Positions 8,461 to 16,753 of a DNA stretch of 64,000 nt are shown one piece after another (the stretch's first letter is position 1; every line of letters starts with the position of its first letter). Source of the stretch: Roseovarius atlanticus. Its GTDB lineage: Bacteria > Pseudomonadota > Alphaproteobacteria > Rhodobacterales > Rhodobacteraceae. Made by a program: the position numbers and the translations under genes. Where the stretch lies: the NCBI RefSeq assembly GCF_001441615.1, contig NZ_LAXJ01000002.1, positions 574,861 through 638,860 of the forward strand, read 5' to 3'. A model generated the notes under the pieces. That model was not told where the DNA came from. It was given only the letters and a program-made list of their open reading frames with translations, and ran no database searches.

Positions 8461-10137
8461 ATGGCAGACGCAGCCATTCACGGCCACGGACATGAAGACA
8501 ATCGCGGGTTCTTCACCCGCTGGTTCATGTCGACAAACCACAAGGATATCGGGATTCTCTACCTGATCACGTCGGCTTTCGTCGGCCTGATCTCGGTGGC
8601 GTTCACCGTCTACATGCGGCTCGAACTGATGGAGCCGGGCGTTCAGTACATGTGCATGGAAGGTGCGCGGTTCACCGCGGCAGCCGCCGGCGAATGTACC
8701 CCGAACGGGCACCTGTGGAACGTCATGATCACCTATCACGGTGTGCTGATGATGTTCTTCGTGGTGATCCCCGCCCTCTTCGGCGGCTTCGGCAACTATT
8801 TCATGCCGTTGCAGATCGGTGCGCCGGACATGGCGTTCCCGCGCCTGAACAACCTCAGTTTCTGGCTTTATGTCACCGGCACCTCGCTGGGTGTCGCCTC
8901 GCTTCTGGCGCCGGGCGGCAACGGGCAGCTCGGCTCGGGCGTGGGCTGGGTGCTTTATCCGCCTCTGTCGACCAACGAGGCGGGCATGTCGATGGACCTG
9001 GCGATCTTTGCCGTGCACGTGTCGGGCGCAAGCTCGATCCTGGGCGCGATCAACATGATCACCACCTTCCTGAACATGCGCGCTCCGGGGATGACGCTCT
9101 TCAAGGTGCCGCTGTTTTCATGGTCGATCTTCGTCACCGCGTGGCTGATCCTGCTGTCGCTGCCGGTTCTGGCGGGCGCGATCACCATGCTGCTGACCGA
9201 CCGCAACTTCGGCACGACCTTCTTCGACCCGGCCGGCGGTGGGGACCCGGTGCTCTATCAGCACATCCTGTGGTTCTTCGGTCACCCCGAGGTCTACATC
9301 ATCATCCTGCCCGGCTTCGGCATCATCAGCCACGTCATCGCGACCTTCGCGCGCAAGCCGATCTTCGGCTACCTGCCGATGGTATGGGCGCTGATCGCCA
9401 TCGGCTTCCTCGGCTTCGTCGTGTGGGCGCACCACATGTACACCGTGGGCATGTCGCTGACCCAGCAGTCCTACTTCATGCTGGCCACTATGGTGATCGC
9501 GGTGCCGACGGGCGTGAAGGTGTTCAGCTGGATCGCCACGATGTGGGGCGGCGCGATCGAGTTCAAGACGCCGATGCTCTGGGCGTTCGGCTTCCTGTTC
9601 CTGTTCACCGTGGGCGGCGTCACCGGCATCGTCCTTTCCCAAGCGGGCATCGACCGGGCGTACCATGACACCTACTACGTGGTGGCGCACTTCCACTACG
9701 TGATGAGCCTGGGTGCCGTGTTCGCCATCTTCGCGGGGGTCTACTTCTACTTCCCCAAGATGACCGGACGGATGTACCCCGAATGGGCCGGCAAGCTGCA
9801 CTTCTGGGCGATGTTCATCGGTGCGAACCTGACCTTCTTCCCGCAACACTTCCTGGGACGTCAGGGGATGCCCCGCCGTTACATCGACTACCCCGAGGCC
9901 TTCGCGGTCTGGAACTACTGGTCGTCGATCGGTGCCTTTCTGTCCTTCGCCTCGTTCATCTTCTTCTTCGGTGTGATCGCCTATTCGCTGTTCCGCGGCG
10001 CCAAGGTGACCCAGAACAACCCGTGGAACGAATATGCCGATACGCTGGAATGGACCCTGCCCTGCCCGCCGCCCGAACACACGTTCGAGCAGCTGCCCAA
10101 GCGGGAAGACTGGGACAAGCAGCCCGCGCACCACTAA
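8461..10137 (+). CDS. ctaD: Cytochrome c oxidase subunit I (aa3-type)
   Basis: A 558-residue integral membrane subunit holding haem a, haem a3 and CuB. It reduces O2 to water and pumps protons. Ligands can be placed directly: His93 (ITYHG) and His412 (AHFHY) for haem a, His410 for haem a3, His275 plus the cross-linked Tyr279 (GHPEVY), His324 and His325 (WAHHM) for CuB. The numbering is one less than in Paracoccus denitrificans. The ribosome binding site AGGAGG precedes the ATG. The gene stands alone with its own terminator; subunits II and III are elsewhere, as is common in Rhodobacteraceae. Confidence 0.99.
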   Translation: MADAAIHGHGHEDNRGFFTRWFMSTNHKDIGILYLITSAFVGLISVAFTVYMRLELMEPGVQYMCMEGARFTAAAAGECTPNGHLWNVMITYHGVLMMFFVVIPALFGGFGNYFMPLQIGAPDMAFPRLNNLSFWLYVTGTSLGVASLLAPGGNGQLGSGVGWVLYPPLSTNEAGMSMDLAIFAVHVSGASSILGAINMITTFLNMRAPGMTLFKVPLFSWSIFVTAWLILLSLPVLAGAITMLLTDRNFGTTFFDPAGGGDPVLYQHILWFFGHPEVYIIILPGFGIISHVIATFARKPIFGYLPMVWALIAIGFLGFVVWAHHMYTVGMSLTQQSYFMLATMVIAVPTGVKVFSWIATMWGGAIEFKTPMLWAFGFLFLFTVGGVTGIVLSQAGIDRAYHDTYYVVAHFHYVMSLGAVFAIFAGVYFYFPKMTGRMYPEWAGKLHFWAMFIGANLTFFPQHFLGRQGMPRRYIDYPEAFAVWNYWSSIGAFLSFASFIFFFGVIAYSLFRGAKVTQNNPWNEYADTLEWTLPCPPPEHTFEQLPKREDWDKQPAHH

Positions 10138-10167
10138 GCGGCGGCTATCCAGCCTGAACCAACACGT

Positions 10168-10200
10168 AGGCCCCGGAGCAATCCGGGGCCTGTTTCGTTC
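10168..10200 (+). terminator. Intrinsic terminator of ctaD
   Basis: Stem AGGCCCCGG (10168-10176) pairs with CCGGGGCCT (10183-10191) around a six-base loop, followed by the T-rich TGTTTCGTTC. It lies 30 bases after the ctaD stop. Confidence 0.85.
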
Positions 10201-10511
10201 AAGAAAGGCGTTGCGGGATGGCGTGACCCTTTTGCTGGTCAACGGTGCCACCGGGGGCGGCCAGACACGGCTGTTGCTGGGCGTCAGCCGGATGGCCCAT
10301 CCGGCGGGGAGTGCCGCGATGGTCGCGCTTGCGGCGCTGACCGCATGGTCCTTTCTGCGGCACCTTCGCACCCGGCGGTGACAGTGCGACGATGCAGGGC
10401 ATCACAAAAGCTTAATATCTTCGCCGCACCTTTGTTACCGTTGCCGGTCTCTTGTCTTTGCGGGACCGCGTCGCTGCGACGCGGACGCTGCCTGCAAAGA
10501 GGATCTCGACC
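10201..10511. other. Gap before the 5'-nucleotidase; possible very short ORF
   Basis: These 311 bases hold no well-supported gene. A short plus-strand reading frame ending at 10381 would encode about 29 residues from the ATG at 10289 (MAHPAGSAAMVALAALTAW...), resembling one membrane helix. It has no clear ribosome binding site. AGAGGA near 10498-10503 is the ribosome binding site of the next gene. Confidence 0.3.
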
Positions 10512-12977
10512 ATGTTTTTCAGACACGATTTCGGCCTGCCCAAGATCAAGACTGCACACCCCTGGAAAGACAAGTTTCCCGGCTTTTGGGAGTGGTGCAA
10601 CCCGCGCGGGGAGAAAGACCCGGCGCCCGCGCCCACTGCCAATGACGACCTCGTGCGCGTCGTCGGGCGCACGGCCACGCTCGACCTGCTGGCCAATGAC
10701 CTGCCGGGCGAGGATGGCGACACCGAGGATCTCTTCATCTCCGAGATCAACGGCCAGGACGTGGGCCGCCGCAAGGTCGTTCTGTTGCGCGATGCCGAGA
10801 CCGGGCGCGTCGAGGGCTTCGTCAAGATCCAGAAGGACGGCACGGTCAAGGTCAAGGCGCTGCCATGGTTCGACGGCGAGCTGGACTTTACCTATCGCGT
10901 GTCCAACGGCGAGACCGAAAGCGAAGAGGCCAGCGTCACTGTCGAGCTGCTGGACCGTAACGACACCTTCACCCTGAACCTGCTGCATATCGCCGACCAG
11001 GAAGCCGGCGCGGCGGCGGTGCAGGACGCGCCCAACCTGTCGGCGGTGCTGAACGCCCTGCGCGACGAGGACGTTGGTGCGGACGCGACCCTGACCCTGT
11101 CGTCTGGCGACGCATTCATTCCCGGCCTCTTCTATGACGCCTCGGCGGCGGTCTTCGGCTCGGCGGGCATCGCCGATATCCAGATCCAGAACGAGCTGGG
11201 CATCCAGGCCATCGCCCTGGGCAACCACGAGTTCGACTTCGGCACCGCCACGCTGGCCAGCCTGATTTCGGGCGATGCGGCGGGCGATTTCTCGGCGCTG
11301 TCGGGCACGGCGTTGGACGGCACGGATTTCGCCGGGGCGCTCTTTCCCTACCTGTCGTCCAACCTCGACTTTTCGACCGACGCCAACCTTGCGCCGCTTG
11401 CGGTCGAGGGCGGGCTGGCCCCGCAGGCGGGCGTCGTCACCTCCTCGACCGTGATCGAGCAGGACGGCGAGCGGATCGGCGTCATCGGTGCCACCACGCC
11501 GACGCTGGGCTCGATCTCGTCCCCGGGTGGTGTCGGGATCGCGCCGGTCTGGGCCGGCACCGAGCCGACCGAGGCCGAGCTTGACGCGCTGGCCGTCACG
11601 ATCCAGGCCGAGGTCGACGCCCTCCTGGCCGCGAACCCCACGATGGACAAGGTGATCCTGCTGGCACACATGCAGCAGATCGACATCGAATTCGCCCTGG
11701 CCGAGCGCCTGTCGGACGTGGACATCATCGTCGCCGGCGGGTCGAACACGCGCCTCTTCGACGACAACGACCGCATCCGCGACGGCGACAGCGACCAGGG
11801 CCAGTACCCGGCCTTCATCGACAATGCGGGGGGCACCACCACGGCGGTGGTCAATACCGACGGCAGCTATCAATACGTGGGCCGGCTGGTCATCGACTTC
11901 GATGCCTATGGCAACATCATCCCCGAAAGCTATGACGCGGATGTCTCGGGCGCCTATGCCACCGATGACCAGGGCGTGGCCGATCTGAATGCGGAAAGCC
12001 TTATCGACCCGGAAATCCAGGCCATCGCCGATGCGATCCAGGATCAGATCCTGGCGACCGAAGGCAATGTCTTTGGCATCTCGGACGTGTTCCTGAACGG
12101 CAACCGCTCCGGCACCGGCACGGGCGACGACCCCGACGGCGTGCGCACGCAGGAGACCAACCTTGGCAACCTCACGGCAGATGCGAACCTGGAATATGCC
12201 AACGACGTTCAGTCCGACATCGACGTCTGGGTGTCGATCAAGAACGGCGGCGGCATCCGCGACTCGATCGGCCAGACGGTGGTGCCCGCGGGCGGCTCCG
12301 AGCCGGTGCGCGGCGTGAACGAGCAGATCCTCGATGAAAATGGCGATGTGGTGAAGCCCGAGGGCGGCATCAGCCAGAACGACATCCAGACGACGCTTGC
12401 GTTCAACAACGATCTTGTCGTCGGCCAGCTGACCGCGACCGAGCTGGTGGCGGTGCTGGAACATGGCGTGGCCGCCCTGCCCGGCGTGGCAGGCCAGTTC
12501 ATCCAGGTGGCGGGCGTGCAGTTCAGCTTTGACCCCGATGCGCCCGCCGGTTCGCGGATCGACGACGCGGCCTTTGTCGACCCCGACACCGGCGAAATCC
12601 GCGCGGTGCTGGTGAATGACGGCGTGATCGTGAACCCCGATCAGGAATACGGCGTGGTGACGCTGGGCTTTTTGGCCGCGCCACGCTTTGACGATACCGG
12701 CAATTTCATCGGTGGCGGCGACGGCTACCCCTTCCCCGAGGATTTCGATTTTGTGGGCCTCGAAACAGGGGGGCCGCGGACCGGCGACGCGACCTTTGCC
12801 AACGACGGCACCGAGCAGGACGCGCTGGCCGAGTACCTGCTGGACACTCACAACACCGCCGCCACGGCATTTGCCGAGTCCGATACCGGGCCGGACATGG
12901 ACACGCGCATTCAGAACCTGGCGTTCCAAGACGGCGCGGCGCTGGATGCGGCGGTGGACGATTTCCTGTTCGCCTGA
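10512..12977 (+). CDS. Large secreted 5'-nucleotidase/metallophosphatase with N-terminal cadherin-like domain
   Basis: An 821-residue UshA-like enzyme that probably releases phosphate from extracellular nucleotides. Residues about 40-150 form a cadherin-like (VCBS-type) domain with LDLLANDLPGEDGD, GTVKVKALPWF and LDFTYRVSNGE. A metallophosphatase domain follows with LLHIADQEAG (D-x-E in place of the common D-x-H), SSGDAFIPG and LGNHEFDFG. The C-terminal 5'-nucleotidase domain contains KNGGGIRDSI. There is no Sec signal peptide. The C-terminus ends DDFLFA, an acidic-then-hydrophobic tail like type I secretion signals, so type I export is inferred. Start at 10512 is supported by AGAGGA. Confidence 0.88.
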   Translation: MFFRHDFGLPKIKTAHPWKDKFPGFWEWCNPRGEKDPAPAPTANDDLVRVVGRTATLDLLANDLPGEDGDTEDLFISEINGQDVGRRKVVLLRDAETGRVEGFVKIQKDGTVKVKALPWFDGELDFTYRVSNGETESEEASVTVELLDRNDTFTLNLLHIADQEAGAAAVQDAPNLSAVLNALRDEDVGADATLTLSSGDAFIPGLFYDASAAVFGSAGIADIQIQNELGIQAIALGNHEFDFGTATLASLISGDAAGDFSALSGTALDGTDFAGALFPYLSSNLDFSTDANLAPLAVEGGLAPQAGVVTSSTVIEQDGERIGVIGATTPTLGSISSPGGVGIAPVWAGTEPTEAELDALAVTIQAEVDALLAANPTMDKVILLAHMQQIDIEFALAERLSDVDIIVAGGSNTRLFDDNDRIRDGDSDQGQYPAFIDNAGGTTTAVVNTDGSYQYVGRLVIDFDAYGNIIPESYDADVSGAYATDDQGVADLNAESLIDPEIQAIADAIQDQILATEGNVFGISDVFLNGNRSGTGTGDDPDGVRTQETNLGNLTADANLEYANDVQSDIDVWVSIKNGGGIRDSIGQTVVPAGGSEPVRGVNEQILDENGDVVKPEGGISQNDIQTTLAFNNDLVVGQLTATELVAVLEHGVAALPGVAGQFIQVAGVQFSFDPDAPAGSRIDDAAFVDPDTGEIRAVLVNDGVIVNPDQEYGVVTLGFLAAPRFDDTGNFIGGGDGYPFPEDFDFVGLETGGPRTGDATFANDGTEQDALAEYLLDTHNTAATAFAESDTGPDMDTRIQNLAFQDGAALDAAVDDFLFA

Positions 12978-12996
12978 TCCGGCGTCGGACATCAAG

Positions 12997-13030
12997 AGAG
13001 GCCCCGGCGCAATCCGGGGTCTTCGCTTTT
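12997..13030 (+). terminator. Intrinsic terminator of the 5'-nucleotidase gene
   Basis: AGAGGCCCCGG (12997-13007) pairs with CCGGGGTCTT (13014-13023), with a G-T pair and CGCAAT loop, followed by CGCTTTT. It starts 20 bases after the stop codon. Confidence 0.75.
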
Positions 13031-13112
13031 CGTGGCGCAGATGAGCGACGTGGACCGGGCGCTAAATGTTCGCCTCAAACCCTTTGCAGACAGGTATGAT
13101 CTATATCCCCGA

Positions 13113-13250
13113 GCGCCATCGACGGGCCGCGGCGCGGCGATCCGGCGGTAGTTCCGCAGCACTTTATCCCGGCCAAATCCGAAACTGGATTGAGCGATTC
13201 ACCGTACTTCACCCAATCGCCGGGCCGTGGGGGCGGCCCGTCGATGGCGC
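13113..13250. repeat. Widely spaced inverted repeat, possible decayed small element
   Basis: GCGCCATCGACGGGCCGC (13113-13130) recurs as a perfect 18-base inverted copy at 13233-13250, 102 bases apart. Weaker outer similarity continues: GATCTA and CCCC lie upstream of the left arm, and the inverse GGGGCTCTTAGATCT lies downstream of the right arm near 13277-13291. No protein is supported inside. Together with the repeats at 13481 this fills most of the 642-base gap 12978-13619. Confidence 0.8.
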
Positions 13251-13480
13251 GGGGCCTGCGGCCTGACTCCGCGCCGGGGCTCTTAGATCTAACGTCTTTC
13301 ATGTCTGGTCGTCCGTACCCCGCACCGAATGTTGGCACCATGCCCCCAGCCGGTGAACAGCCGAGAAGCGGCCCGGCCATCGTCAGCCCCTCCCTTGGGC
13401 TGAAGCTCGCCTCCGTCGTGACCGGCAGCAACGATGCCCTCTTCATCATCACGCCACGGCCCGCCGCTCGTCACCCACAC

Positions 13481-13535
13481 ATCCCGGACTTGATCCCGGA
13501 TCTCATGGTCAAGAGATCCTCGGATCAGGCCCGAG
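13481..13535. repeat. Cluster of short palindromes of the CCCGGACTTGATC type
   Basis: ATCCCGGACTTGATCCCGGAT (13481-13501) is followed by GGATCTC/GAGATCC (13498-13504 with 13513-13519) and by CCTCGG...CCCGAGG. The first unit resembles the GTCCCGGACTTGATCCGGGAC repeats at 20852, so this is a dispersed repeat family. Confidence 0.75.
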
Positions 13536-13569
13536 GATAATCCGCGCGATGCGGCGGGTTTACACTTAC

Positions 13570-13599
13570 CATGATATATATCATGTTAATTAAAACATG
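13570..13599. promoter_or_regulatory. Tandem palindromic operator before the ABM/MarR operon
   Basis: CATGATATATATCATG (13570-13585) is a perfect 16-base palindrome. It shares its last CATG with a second inverted repeat, CATGTT-N6-AACATG (13582-13599). The pair ends 20 bases before the ABM monooxygenase start, over the expected promoter. AT-rich palindromes of this size are typical MarR-family operators and a MarR gene is second in the operon, so autoregulation is inferred. Confidence 0.7.
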
Positions 13600-13619
13600 G
13601 AATCAAAGGAGCCACCCCC

Positions 13620-13907
13620 ATGTCCCTCAGCGTATTCGCCACCATCCACCCCAAGCCAGACTGCTTCGACGAGGCCCGCGATGCCATCCTTGGCATTCTG
13701 GATGACACCCGCGCCGAAGCGGGCTGCCAGCATTTCACCCTGCACCGCAACGCCGACAGCGGCACCCTGCACCTGACCGAGATCTGGGACGATCAGGCCG
13801 CCTTCGACGCGCATCACGCGCAGGCCTACACCCGCGCGGTGTTCGAACGTTACGAGCATCTCTTGGCCGCGCCAGTGAAACTGACCTTCATGCACCCTCT
13901 GGCCTGA
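13620..13907 (+). CDS. ABM-domain putative quinol monooxygenase
   Basis: A 95-residue single-domain protein of the antibiotic biosynthesis monooxygenase fold (YgiN-like). Visible features are the N-terminal strand SLSVFATIHPKPDCFDEARDAI, the central HFTLHRNADSGTLHLTEIWDD and a C-terminal YEHLLAAPVKLTFMHPL. Relatives act on quinones or other reactive small molecules without a cofactor. It begins after AAAGGAG and is followed 11 bases later by a MarR regulator. This layout suggests induction by a toxic or redox-active compound. Confidence 0.82.
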   Translation: MSLSVFATIHPKPDCFDEARDAILGILDDTRAEAGCQHFTLHRNADSGTLHLTEIWDDQAAFDAHHAQAYTRAVFERYEHLLAAPVKLTFMHPLA

Positions 13908-13918
13908 AAGCCCGGCGC

Positions 13919-14359
13919 ATGTTTTTTCTCAAGGACCTGCCCACGCGGCGCATGATCGAAAGCTATTCCGGCCATTACGACACCGACCCGGACACGATCC
14001 GCGACGGGCTGACCCTGTTGCGGCGGGCCAGCCTGCTGATCCGGCGGCTGGACGCCTATTTCGCGCGACACGGGTTTTCGCAGCTGCGCTTCCTGTTCCT
14101 GATCGTGATCGACCGCGAGACCGATCGGGACAGCCTGACCGTGGGCGAGATCACCGAGCGGCTGGACGTCTCCGGCCCGGTGGTGGCGCGCACCCTGCGG
14201 ATGCTGCTGGACGACGGGCTGGTGACCAAGATGACGGACGAGGACGACAGCCGCATCCGCCATATCGCCCTGACGCCCGAGGGGCGGGACAGGCTGACGG
14301 CGATCTTGCCCGGCTATTTCCGCATCATTGCGGACGAGATGGACGGCAAGGCACCATGA
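13919..14359 (+). CDS. MarR-family transcriptional regulator
   Basis: A 146-residue winged-helix regulator. The recognition region LTVGEITERLDVSGPVVARTLRMLLDDGLV is followed by the wing signature TKMTDEDDSRIRHIALTPEGRD. It lies in an operon between the ABM monooxygenase and a small membrane protein, and probably binds the palindromes at 13570-13599. The ribosome binding site before 13919 is weak; a start at an internal Met (MIESYSG) is possible. The ligand is unknown. Confidence 0.9.
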   Translation: MFFLKDLPTRRMIESYSGHYDTDPDTIRDGLTLLRRASLLIRRLDAYFARHGFSQLRFLFLIVIDRETDRDSLTVGEITERLDVSGPVVARTLRMLLDDGLVTKMTDEDDSRIRHIALTPEGRDRLTAILPGYFRIIADEMDGKAP

Positions 14360-14592
14360 GGCGCGTCTTGCGGATTTTCCTGGTGTGGCTGGTTGTGTGG
14401 CCGCTGGTCATGGCGGGGCTGGCGGCCTTGCGCATGGTCGCCCCAGACTGGCCGATGACCCTGCGAACGCTGGTGCTGACGGGGGTGTTGGTGCCGGCAA
14501 TTTCGCTTGCGATCACGCCGGCTGTCACTCGGCTGACACGTGAGGATTACCTGCAAAAACGCAAAGGCCCCGGCAAAACCGAGGCCTTCTGA
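14356..14592 (+). CDS. Small two-helix membrane protein
   Basis: A 78-residue protein with two hydrophobic segments (FLVWLVVWPLVMAGLAAL and TLVLTGVLVPAISLAITPAV) and a charged C-terminus. It resembles short DUF2798-type proteins but the assignment is uncertain. Its ATG overlaps the MarR stop (ATGA), so it is translationally coupled as the third gene of the operon. Its last codons contain the hairpin that serves the opposite strand at 14564-14588. Confidence 0.65.
   Translation: MRRVLRIFLVWLVVWPLVMAGLAALRMVAPDWPMTLRTLVLTGVLVPAISLAITPAVTRLTREDYLQKRKGPGKTEAF
14564..14588 (-). terminator. Terminator hairpin of mipA inside the neighbouring gene
   Basis: On the minus strand AAGGCCTCGG and CCGGGGCCTT form a stem with one A-C mismatch around TTTTG, followed by TGCGTTTTTG. 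It lies 29 bases after the stop of the MipA/OmpV gene and inside the last codons of the convergent small membrane protein. Confidence 0.65.
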
Positions 14593-14616
14593 CAGGTAAA
14601 ACCGCAAAGCGCGCCA

Positions 14617-15372
14617 TCAGCGCCCGAAGTTGAACCGCCGCATCGCGATCAGGGACACCTGAAAGCTGTCATCGTCCTGCACAATGGGCGAATCCGCCGC
14701 GTCGCCAACATACCGGTTCCAGGCCAGCGTGCCGTCCAGATACCAGTTCTGCGACAGTTCGTACTGCGCACCGACCTCGATCCCCGCGCTGACAAGACCC
14801 GAACCGGGCGCGTAGGCGGGAAAGGCCGATACCGCGGCCTCGGCCGGGGTGACGCCGAAATAGGTCGAGGTATAGTCGCCCGACCCCCAGAGCATCCGTG
14901 GGCCCACGGTGACGGTCCAGTCGTCCGACGGGCGGAAGATCGCATCGGCGCCCAGCTCTCCGACCCAGCTTTCGTGACCGATCACGCCATAGCGCACATC
15001 GGCGAAGGCTTGGAAATTCTCTGCCGTGTAACCGACGCCGCCGCCGATCTCGAGGCTGAAGTCGACATCACGCAACCCGGTCAGTTCCACGTAGTCCGAG
15101 CTGTCGCGTTCGCGGATCACGCGAAGCGAGCCGCGCGGCCGCCAGCCCAGGTCGACGGCATTGGGATCGGGATCGCCGAATTCCAGCCTGCCGATCTTGA
15201 GGTGGCCAAACTTGAACCCGCCGGTCACACCCGCCTCGTAATCGTCCGAGCCGAAATACTCGGGCTGGTAAATCCCGCCGATACCCGCCGAGAAGGACAG
15301 GCTGGGCCCGGACTGGGCAAGGGCCATGCCGGGCAGAACCGTCACGGCGGCAATCAGGAATGTGGATTTCAT
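14617..15372 (-). CDS. MipA/OmpV-family outer membrane protein
   Basis: A 251-residue beta-barrel protein. The signal peptide MKSTFLIAAVTVLPGMALAQ is cleaved after ALAQ. The mature part alternates amphipathic strands with family features (GGIYQPEYFGSDDYEAGVTGGFKFG, VTVGPRMLWGSGDYTSTYFGVT, and a final strand ending in aromatic FNFGR). MipA is a scaffold for murein enzymes in E. coli; OmpV is an outer membrane protein of Vibrio. The start at 15372 has AAGGGAA upstream. The gene follows the metallo-beta-lactamase-fold gene on the same strand after 90 bases. Confidence 0.88.
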   Translation of the reverse strand: MKSTFLIAAVTVLPGMALAQSGPSLSFSAGIGGIYQPEYFGSDDYEAGVTGGFKFGHLKIGRLEFGDPDPNAVDLGWRPRGSLRVIRERDSSDYVELTGLRDVDFSLEIGGGVGYTAENFQAFADVRYGVIGHESWVGELGADAIFRPSDDWTVTVGPRMLWGSGDYTSTYFGVTPAEAAVSAFPAYAPGSGLVSAGIEVGAQYELSQNWYLDGTLAWNRYVGDAADSPIVQDDDSFQVSLIAMRRFNFGR

Positions 15373-15462
15373 GGAGTTCCCTTGTGTGTCTTCAATGCGT
15401 TGGAATATGCGGCGCGTGGCCCGCGCGCCACGGGCGGGCGCGGCGGGGGCACTTACCATTTA

Positions 15463-16245
15463 TCAGCTGAGGGTGCCGTTGTACCAGTCGTGCAGCGACA
15501 CCTCGGTCTCGGCGCCTGCCTCGCTCAGCATCTGGGCAAAGGCCTCGGGGTCCTGCGTACCGCCGTCACGGCCGCGATAATGATACGGGATCACAACGGC
15601 TGGCGCGAATTCTGCCACTGCGTCGGCGGCCTGTTCGGCGGTCATGGTGAAGGGCAGGTTCATGCACACGAGCGCCACGTCGATATTTTCCAAGCTGCGC
15701 ATCTCGTCAGTGCCCTCGGTATCGCCCGAGATATAGATGCGGCCTGCATCGGTCGTCACGACAAAGCCGATATCGCCGCGGTCCTGCGGGTGAAAGTCCA
15801 TCCGGCCTTCGGTGATGTTGTAGGATGGCACCGCCTCGATCCCCAGTCCCATCATCTCGGTGGTCTCGCCCGCAGCGATGGCTTGCGTGCGGCCCTGCAT
15901 GTCCTCAGGCATCATGCCCATGACGTCGGCATTGGTCAGGATCGGCACCTCGGGCAGCGCGCCCAGAAGGTCGGCGTTGTAGTGGTCGCCGTGCCGGTGG
16001 GTGACAAGGATCAATTCAGGGTCGGGCAGACCCTCGTATTCCGACGCGTCACCCACCGGATCGACATAGACCACGCCCGCCGGTGTCTCCATCACGAAGG
16101 ACGCGTGCGAGATCGGGTGAATGCTGACGGCCCCGTCAAGAAAGCTCATGCTGGTGCCTTCCTCGGCGGCAAGGGCAAGCGAGGGCAGCACGGTCACGGT
16201 GCCGGCGGCGGCGGTGCCGATCAGGAAATTGCGTCTGGTGGTCAT
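15463..16245 (-). CDS. Tat-exported metallo-beta-lactamase-fold hydrolase
   Basis: A 260-residue protein beginning MTTRRNFLIGTAAAG, a twin-arginine signal ending around SLALAAEE. The mature domain is UlaG-like: zinc-binding HRHGDH, a central SGDTEGTDEMR and a late VIPYHYRGRD. It is probably a periplasmic metal-dependent hydrolase of unknown substrate. The start at 16245 has GGGAGGATC ahead of it. A second, cytoplasmic relative is at 40232. Confidence 0.87.
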   Translation of the reverse strand: MTTRRNFLIGTAAAGTVTVLPSLALAAEEGTSMSFLDGAVSIHPISHASFVMETPAGVVYVDPVGDASEYEGLPDPELILVTHRHGDHYNADLLGALPEVPILTNADVMGMMPEDMQGRTQAIAAGETTEMMGLGIEAVPSYNITEGRMDFHPQDRGDIGFVVTTDAGRIYISGDTEGTDEMRSLENIDVALVCMNLPFTMTAEQAADAVAEFAPAVVIPYHYRGRDGGTQDPEAFAQMLSEAGAETEVSLHDWYNGTLS

Positions 16246-16381
16246 TGGGATCCTCCCGGTCTTTACACATGCACTGGCGGACGGGCACATGGCCCGACCG
16301 CGGTTCGGTCAAAAGAATAGTACGATCCACAACGTCGGCGAGGCCTGCGCGCGCGTGCGGCGCGGAAATCTGCCCGCACGG

Positions 16382-16753
16382 TCAGTAACCTCCCGGTTTC
16401 CAGCCCATGAAGGCCTTGGTCACCTCCTCGGCGACGTCCCACGTCACCCGCATCCCGTCCCTGACAAACGCGGTGTCACCGGGGCCGAGATCCAGCACGT
16501 CGCCCGTGGCGTTATCGGTGATGCGGCAGCGCCCTTCCAGGATCACCATCATCTCGTCGCCCTGTTCGGTGCAGGCGAACGCCCCTTCGGAACAGCGCCA
16601 GATGCCGCGGCGCGTGGCGTGCCCCGGCCCGCCCGCATCCAGCCGTCCGTGACAGACCGGCTCGCCGCGCAGGATGCGATACTCGCTCTCCGGCGCATCG
16701 AAGGGCCATTGTTCCAGCGGTCCGACATCGTCTCCGGGTCTGTATCTGCGCAT
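16382..16753 (-). CDS. Cupin-domain protein
   Basis: A 123-residue small cupin of the ureidoglycine-aminohydrolase-like group. The second half carries EQGDEMMVILEGRCRITDNATGDVLDLGPGDTAFVRDG, a standard cupin barrel, but the metal-binding His residues of cupin motif 1 are not obvious. The ATG follows the LysR stop with no gap (GGAGGGATAGATG), so it is co-transcribed with the OxyR-like regulator. Substrate is unknown. Confidence 0.8.
   Translation of the reverse strand: MRRYRPGDDVGPLEQWPFDAPESEYRILRGEPVCHGRLDAGGPGHATRRGIWRCSEGAFACTEQGDEMMVILEGRCRITDNATGDVLDLGPGDTAFVRDGMRVTWDVAEEVTKAFMGWKPGGY

Noticed and set aside
10284..12995. A 903-codon minus-strand frame opposite the 5'-nucleotidase
   Set aside because: It is a GC-driven antisense frame, rich in His, Arg and Val without domain signatures. 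The plus-strand frame has ordered domains, a ribosome binding site and a terminator.
13045..13540. Protein-coding gene in the repeat-rich gap
   Set aside because: Both strands offer frames of 60-125 codons, but they run through inverted repeats and lack ribosome binding sites and family signatures.
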